From Poseidonibacter ostreae (lineage in GTDB: Bacteria; Campylobacterota; Campylobacteria; Campylobacterales; Arcobacteraceae), in assembly GCF_009208055.1 (NCBI RefSeq), contig NZ_WFKI01000005.1, forward strand, positions 47,882 to 111,881: DNA of 64,000 nt, in the 5' to 3' direction. Both the position numbers and the translations under genes were made by a program. Within the stretch, counting starts at the first letter, position 1; every line of letters begins with the position of its first letter. Shown one piece after another: positions 34,723 to 43,874 of this stretch. The notes below the pieces were generated by a model that worked only from the letters and a program-made list of their open reading frames with translations, was not told where the DNA came from and did not search any database.

Positions 34723-35489
34723 TTTTTACCTTTTTCTCTTTGTTTTTCTTCTAGTTTTTCTTGTTTCTTTTCATTGATTTTATCTAATAATGCTGAGGTA
34801 AATATACTTCCTGGAATTGCATAAAAAGCAATACCTAAAAAACTTACAAAAGTTGTAAGGATTCTTCCTACAAAAGTTATAGGATACATATCTCCATATC
34901 CAACAGTTGTAAAAGTAATAATAGCCCACCACATTGTTGTACCCATGCTTGTAAAAACTTCAGGTTGAACATCTTTTTCAAAATAATAAACTAAAGGAGT
35001 TATAGTAATTAATAATACTAAAAGAGTAATAACAATAAAAATAAACTCTTCTTTTTTATCTTTGATAATTGATAAAAGTAAAGTATCAAACTCAGCAAAC
35101 TTTGCAAGCCTAAAAAGCTTAAAAATACGTAGAACTCTAAGCGCTCTTATAAAACCTAAGTCCATATTGAAAAATGTTAAATAAAAAGGAAGAATTGCTA
35201 TTAAATCAATCAACATCATAGGTCTTGACATATATTTAATTCGTTGTATTTTTGGATTAAAACCTATAGAATAAACTCTTAATATATATTCAATTGTAAA
35301 AATAGCAATATTTATAATATTTATCGTATTAAATATATCAAAATACTCAGATAAATCTTTTTCAGTTTCTAAAAACATTATAATAATACTAATAAATATA
35401 TTAGCAAAAATAAATGCTTGTATTAATAAACCATATTTATGTTTTTTAGGGTTTTCAAATATTAAGTATAGTTGTTTTTTAGGATTCAT
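34719..35489 (-). CDS. Voltage-gated potassium channel-like protein
   Basis: A 256-aa membrane protein with six transmembrane segments. The fourth has the repeating arginines of a voltage sensor (RALRVLRIFKLFRL, about 114-128). The pore loop carries TTVGYGD, the potassium selectivity filter. A Lys/Glu-rich cytoplasmic tail follows. It matches the bacterial Kv family. It is co-linear with sbcD and overlaps it by 4 bases, but the pairing looks organisational rather than functional. Confidence 0.9.
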   Translation of the reverse strand: MNPKKQLYLIFENPKKHKYGLLIQAFIFANIFISIIIMFLETEKDLSEYFDIFNTINIINIAIFTIEYILRVYSIGFNPKIQRIKYMSRPMMLIDLIAILPFYLTFFNMDLGFIRALRVLRIFKLFRLAKFAEFDTLLLSIIKDKKEEFIFIVITLLVLLITITPLVYYFEKDVQPEVFTSMGTTMWWAIITFTTVGYGDMYPITFVGRILTTFVSFLGIAFYAIPGSIFTSALLDKINEKKQEKLEEKQREKGKK

Positions 35490-35528
35490 TTTGACTCTTT
35501 TTATGTGATTTCTTATTATATAATAATC

Positions 35529-36770
35529 TTATAAAAATAAATATCCAGTATAAATAAATAGAGTTATATTTAAAATAATAAAAGCTTTTTTACTTCCTAT
35601 TGAGGCAAAAGATAAAAGGATAAAAGATATAAAAAACCATAAAGGAGTTGAAACTTCAAAAACATAAAACTCTTTTGATAAAAAAACTTCTAAATAGCTA
35701 TCAAGAAATCCAGTAAAACCAAATAAATGAGCAAATAGTTCAAAGGGATAAAAAAGTGTGAAAGCTATAGTTAAAAAAGGAGAATACAACTGTTCATAAG
35801 TTGTATTTGTAAAAAAGTAGTGAACTATTGGGTTCATTGCAAAATATATCCAAAAGTTAAAAAGCAATACTTTTATTATTATGCTTTTTATTTCATTAAA
35901 ATATTTTATATATAAAAAGATATAAAAAACTCCCCAAAGAGAAAACCATAAAGAAATTGAAAATATATATTTAGGTAAAAGTGAAATTATAATCAAAAAT
36001 GTAAATAATAAACTCGTAAATGAAAACAGTTTTATATTACTACGTAATAAAAATATACCTAAAGAAAGCATAATAAAAGCTCTAAGTAAGGAAGCTACAA
36101 TATCTGTTAGAAGTAAATAAAAAAATAAAACTCCTAAAATTATAAGAAGTAAATCAAACTTCTTATTTCTATAAGGATAATATCTTTTGTGAAAGAAATC
36201 ATAGGGAAAATAAATAATCCAATAGAGTAAAAAAGACAAAACAGATAGATGAAAACCTGATAATGCTATTAAATGAGTTATACCATAGTTTGCAAAAGTA
36301 TCTCTAAGTTCAGTTGATACAGGTATTGCTAAAAACAGTGCTTTAAAGACTTCTTTTATTTTATGAGATTTATGATAAAAATTGATTTTATCAATAATTT
36401 TATCTTTTAAAGTGGTATTTTTATGTATTTTATCCAAGTAAATACTTTTAGCATAAAAACCTTTTAAGAAATCAATAAAATCAATATTTTTTGTTAGAAA
36501 AGCAATTTGTAATAAATCTAATTTATTTAAGTCCAACTCTTTAGACACAGATGTAAAAAACTTAAAATCTTTATTTTTTAATTTTAAAGTATTTACTTTC
36601 TCTTTTTCATAAATATTTACAATTAAAACTTCTGTTTCAAAAAGCTCTTCATATTTAAGTTCTTTATATTTACTATATTCAATTGATATATTAATCAAGA
36701 AGATTATAAATAATACTGATATAAATAATAAAAGGTTTTTACTTGTTTTAATTTGTTTTAAAATAATCAT
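35529..36770 (-). CDS. comEC: ComEC/Rec2 family DNA-uptake channel
   Basis: A 413-aa polytopic membrane protein. The diagnostic ComEC segment FANYGITHLIALSGFHLS (about 163-180) is present with several downstream membrane helices. The C-terminal metallo-beta-lactamase-like domain of full-length ComEC is absent, as is usual in Campylobacterota. It would conduct single-stranded DNA across the inner membrane during natural transformation. It is the most upstream gene of the sbcC-comEC run and diverges from the 72-aa gene at 36850. Confidence 0.87.
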   Translation of the reverse strand: MIILKQIKTSKNLLLFISVLFIIFLINISIEYSKYKELKYEELFETEVLIVNIYEKEKVNTLKLKNKDFKFFTSVSKELDLNKLDLLQIAFLTKNIDFIDFLKGFYAKSIYLDKIHKNTTLKDKIIDKINFYHKSHKIKEVFKALFLAIPVSTELRDTFANYGITHLIALSGFHLSVLSFLLYWIIYFPYDFFHKRYYPYRNKKFDLLLIILGVLFFYLLLTDIVASLLRAFIMLSLGIFLLRSNIKLFSFTSLLFTFLIIISLLPKYIFSISLWFSLWGVFYIFLYIKYFNEIKSIIIKVLLFNFWIYFAMNPIVHYFFTNTTYEQLYSPFLTIAFTLFYPFELFAHLFGFTGFLDSYLEVFLSKEFYVFEVSTPLWFFISFILLSFASIGSKKAFIILNITLFIYTGYLFL

Positions 36771-36849
36771 ATAAATTATTATACTGTAAAAAATTTGGAT
36801 TTATTGAAATAAAAAGTTATAATTTAAAAAACATATTGTAAGGATTAAC

Positions 36850-37068
36850 ATGAAAAGTGTATATGTGCAAAAGTTTGAAAAAAGTATCAATAAATTGAAT
36901 AATTTAAATAATAATGAAATATATGATATAACTGGAATTATACATGCTTTAACAGCACTTACGGGTACTTATGGATTAGTCTTTGGTAGTACTACATTAT
37001 TGGTACTATCTCCTTTAATACTACTGACTTCATTCCATTGTAATTTTTTAATGGAAAATAAAATTTAA
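36850..37068 (+). CDS. Small membrane protein of unknown function, intact copy
   Basis: A 72-aa protein with a charged N terminus and one or two membrane helices from about residue 25 (TGIIHALTALTGTYGLVFG and the Leu-rich part after it), ending HCNFLMENKI. AAGGA precedes ATG. A decayed second copy lies 6.7 kb downstream on the same strand (43688-43831), matching from NEIYDI to the last codons. I do not recognise a family. The duplication suggests a mobile or recombining gene, or an old segmental duplication. Confidence 0.7.
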   Translation: MKSVYVQKFEKSINKLNNLNNNEIYDITGIIHALTALTGTYGLVFGSTTLLVLSPLILLTSFHCNFLMENKI

Positions 37069-37115
37069 ATTTTTCTATTAAACTTAAAATTGACAGTTTA
37101 AATAAAGGAATCAAT

Positions 37116-38597
37116 ATGAGTGAAAAATTAATCTTAGGTCCTTTATTATCAGTAGAAGGTGATAATAAATATGTTGTGTGTTTTTTAAGTAAAACTGACT
37201 TAAATTTTTCTATTGAGTTTAACAATACTATAGTAAAAGCAGACAAGTTAACAAAACTTAATAATGGATATTTTTATAGAGCTGAATATATTATAAAAAG
37301 TTCAAAAAATCCAAGAACTGTTAAATACAAAATAATAAATGAAAAGGGAATACTTCAAGATATCCATAAGAGGGAATCTTAGGAGTTTTATATTCCGGGA
37401 AAAGATGAAAAAGTAAAATTCGCCTATGCCTCATGTAATGGATTTTCAAGTCCAGACTTACTTGCAAAAATCAATGAACCTTATAAATTATGGGAAGATA
37501 TAATCTCAATACATCAAAAAGAAGCTTTTTCGGTTCTTATAATGGGTGGAGATCAAGTTTATGCAGATGAGTTATGGTCAAAAGTTGATGAACTTGAAAA
37601 ATGGTCTAAACTAAAAATGGAAGCTAAGATAAAAAGAAAAGCTACAAAAGGCATGATTAAACATCTTAATGAGTTTTATGAAAAACTATATATAAGAAAA
37701 TGGAGTGATAAAAATATGTCTTTAGCACTCTCAACAATTCCAACTGTAATGATGTGGGATGACCATGATATATTTGACGGTTGGGGTTCGTACCCAAAAG
37801 AGATACAAGAGAGTGACGTTTATAAAAATATCTTTGAAATTGCAAAAAAATATTTTGAAATATTTCAAATTAGAAGTATAAAAAATACCACTTTAATAAA
37901 CAAGGATAGAATACACTACTCTTTTTCTTTAAAATTCAGAAACTTTCATATTTTAGCTTTAGATAATAGAACACAAAGAAGTATCCAGCAAGTTATGAGT
38001 AACACTCAATGGAATGATATAAATGCTTATTTAGACACTCATATACTAAATGATAATGTCTTAGTTTTATCAGCTGTTCCTGTTGTTTATAGAGATTTTT
38101 CTTGTACTGAAAATTTAGTTGATTTTACATCTTGGCAAGAAGAGTTAACTGATGATTTAAAAGACCATTGGCGAGCTAAAGATCATCAAGGTGAGAGAAT
38201 GCGTTTAATTATGAGACTATTTATGAATATCAAAAAAAGAAAATCTGCAAAAAATAATACAAGAACTGTAATATTATCAGGTGATGTTCATGTAGGATCA
38301 CTAGGAGTTATAAATGATCATTTAAATAATGACAAAATCCACCAAGTAGTATCTTCAGGAGTTGTTCATACCCCACCATCATATATAGAGTGGCTAGGAA
38401 TAACTGCTATTACAAATGATGAGAATGAGTTTTTAAATGAAGATAAAACAATAGAAACATCCATACTAAAACCAATTGGTTCTGCAAAATATTTAAGAGT
38501 AAGAAACTTTGTAACTTTAAATGAAGGAACGGATGAAAAACTTTGGATAAATTGGGTTTGTGATAGTGAGGATAAACCTTGTTATGCTTTAAATTAA
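37116..38597 (+). pseudogene. PhoD-like alkaline phosphatase, interrupted by an in-frame amber codon
   Basis: The frame starts at the ATG at 37116 with AAAGGA upstream and stops at TAG (37380-37382), then continues in the same frame without another stop to 38597, giving about 493 codons in all. The first part matches the PhoD N-terminal beta domain. After the TAG come FAYASCNG, GGDQVYAD, MWDDHDIFDGWGSYP, and SGDVHVGS, the metal-site motifs of the family. An internal start around MGGDQVYAD (37542) would lose the first metal motif. A single nonsense mutation or a sequencing error is the simplest explanation. The product would hydrolyse phosphate mono- or diesters in the periplasm, though no clear signal peptide is present. 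Confidence 0.8.
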
Positions 38598-38600
38598 GAA

Positions 38601-38628
38601 AAAAAAGTAGAAAGACATCTACTTTTTT
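38601..38628. terminator. Bidirectional terminator between PhoD-like and chemoreceptor genes
   Basis: Arms 38601-38611 and 38618-38628 pair perfectly over 11 bases with a 6-base loop. T6 closes the plus-strand hairpin and A6 opens it, so it works in both directions. It overlaps the stop of the minus-strand receptor gene. Confidence 0.8.
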
Positions 38629-39877
38629 ATTTAATTAATTCTTTTCCAACAAATTGAATTTTTCTAGTATCTTCAACTATTTGCATAGAAACATCATTAC
38701 TTTTATTTGCAACATTTTTTACATCTAAAGCAACTGATGCATTATTTTGAACTGCATGATCTATTGAGTTAATTGCATCACTAATTTGATTAATTCCTTT
38801 TTCTTGCTCATCTGAAGAGGTGCTAACACTATGGATTAATTCTACTGTCTTATTAATATCTTCAATAAGCGTTTCATAACCATCACTCATTGTACTTGCA
38901 ATCTCTTTACCGTGTTTTGTTTTCGTTTGAAGTTCACCCATTAAAGATTCAATATCTTTTGCAACTTCTGCACTTTTATTTGCTAAATTACGAACTTCTT
39001 GAGCAACAACAGCAAAGCCTTTTCCCGCTTCACCTGCAGTTGCTGCTTCTACTGCTGCATTTAATGATAATATATTTGTTTGAAAAGCAATTTGTGATAT
39101 TTGATTTACTGAATCATAAGCTTTGATTGTTGAATTATAGATTTCATCCATAGCCTTATGTGTGTCTTTTGAAAGTAAAGAACCTTTATTAGATTCATCT
39201 TGTACTTTTGAACCTAATTGTTGCATTTGATTTACTGATTGAGTATTATGTTCAACAATAGATGTTATTTCTACAACAGCTGCTGCTGTTTCTTCTATAG
39301 CAACTGATTGTTCTTGAGATGAGGCTGATAATACTTCTGCTTTTTGTGTAAGTATTTGAGACTCTTTTTCTAAAATAAGACCATTTTTATAACTCTGTGT
39401 TGCTTGGATAGTAATTCTATCTTGTAAAGAATTAATTCCCTCAAGTAGCTCTTTTAAGCCTCCACCTAAAAACATACTAGTATCAACTTTATTTAAATAG
39501 TTTTGTTCTTTATATTCATCAAGTATTTTAAGTGTATTATTTACGCTAATATTTAATTTCTCAAACATTACATTTAAACTTTTTGCAATATAGTTAAGTT
39601 TACTATCATCAGATACCGATGTTATTTTATCATCAATATGCCCATCTGCAATCTTTTCACAAGCAAGCATTATCTCACCATATACAGTTAGATTTTTCTG
39701 ATTTTTAGATTGTAGTATTTCCATAATAGAGTGAAGCTTATCTTCAACTTCTATAAACTCAGAAGATTCTACTTGATTATTATCATTGATTGCATTTATT
39801 TTATTTTGAATATATGCCTCTAAAGTATCTAAAGATTCTAATACTTTTTCTTTATCTTTTTTTTTATTAAAAAACAT
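38627..39877 (-). CDS. Soluble methyl-accepting chemotaxis protein
   Basis: A 416-aa receptor with no membrane segment. The first 160 residues are helical and include a HAMP-like part. The signalling hairpin has SLNAAVEAATAGEAGKGFAV at its tip and EVRNLANKSAEVAKD beyond it. It lacks a pentapeptide tail, ending in GKELIK. It follows the Aer-type PAS gene by 9 bases, so the pair forms a split Aer receptor like CetB/CetA, but with a cytoplasmic receptor partner in place of a membrane-anchored CetA. Confidence 0.9.
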   Translation of the reverse strand: MFFNKKKDKEKVLESLDTLEAYIQNKINAINDNNQVESSEFIEVEDKLHSIMEILQSKNQKNLTVYGEIMLACEKIADGHIDDKITSVSDDSKLNYIAKSLNVMFEKLNISVNNTLKILDEYKEQNYLNKVDTSMFLGGGLKELLEGINSLQDRITIQATQSYKNGLILEKESQILTQKAEVLSASSQEQSVAIEETAAAVVEITSIVEHNTQSVNQMQQLGSKVQDESNKGSLLSKDTHKAMDEIYNSTIKAYDSVNQISQIAFQTNILSLNAAVEAATAGEAGKGFAVVAQEVRNLANKSAEVAKDIESLMGELQTKTKHGKEIASTMSDGYETLIEDINKTVELIHSVSTSSDEQEKGINQISDAINSIDHAVQNNASVALDVKNVANKSNDVSMQIVEDTRKIQFVGKELIK

Positions 39878-39886
39878 GATTTATCC

Positions 39887-40276
39887 CTAATCTAAAGTTT
39901 TATATAAAGCAATAGCGTCATTTATTTCAGCATCAGTGGGCTTAACTCTAACAGAAATATATCTTAATTTTCCGTCTAAAGATTTTGATGGGTAAGCAGT
40001 TGCATTAACCCAGTAAAAACCTCCCTCTTTAGTCTTGTTTTTTACAATTCCATTCCAAATATTTCCTGCTTGAACAGTTTCCCAAAGGTCTTTAAATGCT
40101 GCTTTTGGCATATCTGGGTGTCTTACAATATTATGTGCTTGACCTATAAGTTCTTCTTTTGTATATCCAGCAATTTTACAAAAATCACTATTTGCATATA
40201 TAATATTACCTTTTTCATCAGTTTCTGAAACAATCATTGTATTTTGATCTAATATTACTTCATCATTATTATTCAT
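39887..40276 (-). CDS. Aer/CetB-type PAS domain protein
   Basis: A 129-aa single PAS protein. The SETDEKGNIIYANSDF start, RHPDMP (R52, H53, D55) and IWNGIVKN (Trp74) are the FAD-site features of Aer, and all are present here, so flavin binding is likely. It is the first gene of a two-gene unit with the soluble chemoreceptor 9 bases downstream. The expected role is energy or redox taxis. Confidence 0.9.
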   Translation of the reverse strand: MNNNDEVILDQNTMIVSETDEKGNIIYANSDFCKIAGYTKEELIGQAHNIVRHPDMPKAAFKDLWETVQAGNIWNGIVKNKTKEGGFYWVNATAYPSKSLDGKLRYISVRVKPTDAEINDAIALYKTLD

Positions 40277-40357
40277 CTACTCCATCCTTTTTACTACACT
40301 GCAAAAGTTATTTAATAATTAATTATAGCATAGGAATATATGACAAAAATGACAATT

Positions 40358-41044
40358 TTACTTTATTCTATATCCTTGACCATATATATTCTCTATAAAA
40401 AATAATTTATTATTTATTTTTTTTGTTATTTTATTTTTAAACCTTGATATCAGTTGAACCATACTATTATTTTCTATTTTTTTATTATCAAAAATTATTT
40501 CGGATAGTTCTTCTGCTGTTATAAATCTATTTCTATTATCAAATAAAGATTTAATTAATAAAATCTCATTTTTTGTAATATGTAGTAATTCATTTTTATA
40601 ATAAAGTTCTGAGTTATAAGAATTCCAATAAAAACCATTATTTAATAAAACTTTTTTAGCTGTACTTTTTTCTTTGTTCGCTTTGGTAACTGCTTTTAAA
40701 ATTGAGCTTTTTAATTCATCAACATTAAAAGGTTTAATAATATAAGAAATAGCTTGTAAATTTATAGCACTTATAAGTTTTTGTGTTTCACTATATGCTG
40801 TTAAAAATAAAATTGGTATATTCTCATCTATTTTTCTTATTTTAGCAGCTACTTCAAGACCATTTAATTTAGGTATATTTATATCTAAAAGTACTATATC
40901 TATTGAATTCTCTTTAAATAAATCAAATCCTTCAACTCCATTTGATGCTGTATATATCTTAGTAAAACTTCTTTTTAATAAGAAAACAACATCTTCTAAA
41001 GCTTCTGCATCATCTTCTATATATAATAAATTTAAGTCATTCAT
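40358..41044 (-). CDS. OmpR-family response regulator, partner of the SBP-kinase
   Basis: A 228-aa protein. The receiver domain (1-120) has acidic residues at 10-12, phospho-acceptor Asp54 in VLLDINIP and the KPFN lysine. The winged helix (about 140-226) ends NIYGQGYRIK. It begins 7 bases after the stop of the kinase gene on the same strand, so the two form a two-component system. Confidence 0.92.
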   Translation of the reverse strand: MNDLNLLYIEDDAEALEDVVFLLKRSFTKIYTASNGVEGFDLFKENSIDIVLLDINIPKLNGLEVAAKIRKIDENIPILFLTAYSETQKLISAINLQAISYIIKPFNVDELKSSILKAVTKANKEKSTAKKVLLNNGFYWNSYNSELYYKNELLHITKNEILLIKSLFDNRNRFITAEELSEIIFDNKKIENNSMVQLISRFKNKITKKINNKLFFIENIYGQGYRIK

Positions 41045-41051
41045 ATTAATC

Positions 41052-43592
41052 CTATTTCTTTAATCTTATAATAAAAGTTGAAGTATCATCTATAGATTCA
41101 ACTTTTAAATTCCCATTCATACTATCTTCAATCAATAGTTTTGCCATATATAAACCAATTCCTGTACCCTCTTTTTTAAACTTTGTTGTAAAATAAGGTT
41201 CAAATATATTTTTTAAATATTCCTCTTTTATTCCACCACTATTATCTTTTATATAAAGTTCGATACTACTTTTGTTTTCTTTATATTTAATTTTAATTTT
41301 TTTATTTTCTACTTTTGTGATATCAAAATTATCAATTGCATTATTTAAAATAATAAGTAAAACCTGTAAATATTCATTTTTATAACTATAAATCTCTATT
41401 TCTTTTGGAACTATTACTTCAATATTTATATCTAAAGTTCTACTTTCTAAGAGTTTTAAACTTTCATTAATAATTTTATATATTAAAAAAGTAGATTTCT
41501 TTTTATCTGGTCTAAAAAAGTTCATAAAATCATCTATTGTGTCAGACATATAATTAATGTTTTTTTGTGCATCTATAATTTTTTTGTCTATGATTTCTTT
41601 ATTATCTTTTTCTTCATAAACTGTTTTTATAATTGATAAATTTAAGTTAATTCTATTTAGTAGTTGTCTCCATTGATGTGCTATATTTCTTATCATTTCA
41701 CCCATACTTACTAGTTTTGACTGTTCAAAAAGAGTAATATCTTTTATCCTATTATTCTCTACTTCAACTTTTACTCTTTGCTCTAAAGTTTTATTTAAAT
41801 TCTCAATCTCTTTTTTTAGTTTATTTTGCTTATACATAAATATAAATAAGATTATGAAAGCTAAAATAAAAGCAATTATTATTTTAAAAACAATTGTAAA
41901 ATCAACCTCTTTTGTAAAATTAATTGATATCCAGTTTTTTAAAATATTCTCTTTTTCATTATTTGAAATAGTACTTAAAGAATTTTCTAATATATTATTT
42001 AAAATTTTATCTTCAATTCTTGTTGCCATACTAAAAGAGATTGTATTCTTAAGTCTTCCAGCAATTTTTAGATTATAATAAGAGTTGTTTTTAATAGCAT
42101 AACCAATTGATACAAGTGTATCAACATAAGCAAAAGCTTTTGAATTATTAACTTTTTCTAAACCCTCACTAGGAGAGTTTACAAGTACAATATTTATATC
42201 AGGATACTCTTTTTCTAATACATCAATAAATGCAGTGTTTTTAAGAACAGCTATTTTTTTATTTCCTACATCTTTTAATTTATTAATAAAAAGCTCTTCA
42301 TCTTTTGTAGCAAGAACAACTGTTTGATTAAAATATGCTCTTGTCAAGTTCATAGTTTTATTTCTATGTTTAGTATTAATTATAATAGGGATAACATCAC
42401 ACTCTTTAGAATCAAGCTTTGAGGGCGAATCTAGCCATTTATTAGTAGGAATTATTTTTATATCAATATCTATTTTATGAGAAAGTAAATTTGTAAATTC
42501 AGAGGCAATTCCAATATAGTTTCCCTTATCATCAATTTTTCCATAAGGAAGCCAATTAGGAGTTGAACAAATATTTAATACTTTTTTATTTTTTAAATAC
42601 TCTCTTTCTTCTTCCGTATAATTAAAAGAATTTTCATCATTAAATATAAAATTTTTATAATCAATTTTATTTTCATTTTTTACAAGACCCATTAGTTTAT
42701 ATAAATCAAACATTCTTCTTATTTTATTTTCATTAATATCTCCAAATGAGTTAGTTTTATAAAAAGATAAGTTCTTAAGCTCATTAGCTTCAAAAGTAAG
42801 TTGTCCACTTGTTAGATTTTGAGTATTATATTTTTTTTTGATTAACTCAACACTTTCTTTGATATTTAAATAAGCATATTCCCAACCTTTTATAGATGCT
42901 TTTTTAAAGTTTTTAACAGTTTTAGGATCTGAATTTATTAATTCCGTATTTGTATATAAAAAATCACTATACATATCAAAATCATAATCTTTTGGATCAA
43001 AAACTTTATATTTTATTTTTCTCTTTTGTAAATCATAAGGTGTTTTAGAACTATAAGCAGAAATAAGATCTGTTTTATTATTTATTAAATCACTAATATC
43101 ATGACTATGTTTTATAAAGTTTAAACTCTTAAAATCTACATTATTTGAACTTATCATAGCTTTTAATGAAGCCTCACTTGAGTCTTCAAGAGTTGACATT
43201 ATTCTTTTATTTTCAAAATCCTTAATATTATTAATATTAGAGCTTTGTTTTGAAAGCAAGACTAAAGGACTTGTTTGAAAACTTGCATAAAGTAATACTA
43301 AGTTTTTATGCTTATTTGCTTTTTCTAATATTAAATTTTCTCGTCCAACTGCAAAATCAATACTATTTGTACTAACTAATGAAGGTATATTCATACCCAT
43401 TTTATAGGGAATAATCTCTACATCAAGTCCTAATTCTTCATAATATCCTTTTTCTTTTGCTAAATAGTAACCTGCAAATTGAAATTGATTTAACCATGAT
43501 AACTGTAGTTTTACTTTCTTTAATTCTGTATGTGAGAATAAATAGCTATTAAATAATATTATTATAATAAGAAATTTTAGTAATAAATTCAT
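41052..43592 (-). CDS. Sensor kinase with two fused substrate-binding domains
   Basis: An 846-aa protein. A signal sequence (1-20) is followed by an NMT1/THI5-like binding domain (about 25-250, QLSWLNQFQFAGYYLAKEKG), an SBP_bac_3 type binding domain (about 335-555, PNWLPYGKIDDKGNYIG), a membrane helix near 565-590, then a kinase core with the HQWRQ box (His639), LLIILNNAIDNF and GTGIGLYMA. The periplasmic half is built from ABC-transporter-type binding domains, so it senses small solutes directly. The box reads HQWRQLL rather than the common HQWRQPL. It is transcribed with the adjacent response regulator gene. Confidence 0.9.
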   Translation of the reverse strand: MNLLLKFLIIIILFNSYLFSHTELKKVKLQLSWLNQFQFAGYYLAKEKGYYEELGLDVEIIPYKMGMNIPSLVSTNSIDFAVGRENLILEKANKHKNLVLLYASFQTSPLVLLSKQSSNINNIKDFENKRIMSTLEDSSEASLKAMISSNNVDFKSLNFIKHSHDISDLINNKTDLISAYSSKTPYDLQKRKIKYKVFDPKDYDFDMYSDFLYTNTELINSDPKTVKNFKKASIKGWEYAYLNIKESVELIKKKYNTQNLTSGQLTFEANELKNLSFYKTNSFGDINENKIRRMFDLYKLMGLVKNENKIDYKNFIFNDENSFNYTEEEREYLKNKKVLNICSTPNWLPYGKIDDKGNYIGIASEFTNLLSHKIDIDIKIIPTNKWLDSPSKLDSKECDVIPIIINTKHRNKTMNLTRAYFNQTVVLATKDEELFINKLKDVGNKKIAVLKNTAFIDVLEKEYPDINIVLVNSPSEGLEKVNNSKAFAYVDTLVSIGYAIKNNSYYNLKIAGRLKNTISFSMATRIEDKILNNILENSLSTISNNEKENILKNWISINFTKEVDFTIVFKIIIAFILAFIILFIFMYKQNKLKKEIENLNKTLEQRVKVEVENNRIKDITLFEQSKLVSMGEMIRNIAHQWRQLLNRINLNLSIIKTVYEEKDNKEIIDKKIIDAQKNINYMSDTIDDFMNFFRPDKKKSTFLIYKIINESLKLLESRTLDINIEVIVPKEIEIYSYKNEYLQVLLIILNNAIDNFDITKVENKKIKIKYKENKSSIELYIKDNSGGIKEEYLKNIFEPYFTTKFKKEGTGIGLYMAKLLIEDSMNGNLKVESIDDTSTFIIRLKK

Positions 43593-43687
43593 TTAAAGTC
43601 CAATAATTAGGGTTATATATTTAATTATTTATTTTAGCCATAAATAATTTAATTAAACTAATAATTTAGAGATTAATTTAAATAATT

Positions 43688-43831
43688 AATGATATCTATA
43701 ATATAATTGGTGAATTTAATGTTTTTTGTGCTTATGTTTTAGTATTTATGAATACTATATTATTAGTAGTATTAACATTACTACTATTGACTTCATTTCA
43801 TTGTAATTTTTTAATGACAAATAAAACATAG
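43688..43831 (+). pseudogene. Decayed second copy of the 72-aa membrane protein gene
   Basis: The plus-strand frame reads NDIYNIIGEFNVFCAY and continues to TSFHCNFLMTNKT-stop, matching the intact gene at 36850-37068 from its residue 22 to the end. The last 45 or so bases are nearly identical in DNA, while the upstream part has diverged. The original start region is lost: a TAA lies in frame just upstream. Its position, 6.7 kb from and in the same orientation as the intact copy, makes the two a direct repeat around 37.0-43.7 kb. Confidence 0.75.
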
Positions 43832-43848
43832 CTAATAATAGGGTTGAA

Positions 43849-43874
43849 AAGAAAAAAGCCTAAGCTTTTTTCTT
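43849..43874. terminator. Terminator-like hairpin at the ovoA 3' end
   Basis: Arms 43849-43859 and 43864-43874 pair over 11 bases with a 4-base loop and contain A6/T6 runs. It overlaps the last codons of the minus-strand ovoA gene and could also stop plus-strand transcripts from the pseudogene. Confidence 0.6.

Noticed and set aside
37380..37382. Pyrrolysine or programmed read-through of the TAG
   Set aside because: No reason to expect pyrrolysine in this lineage and no read-through signal seen; a nonsense mutation is simpler.
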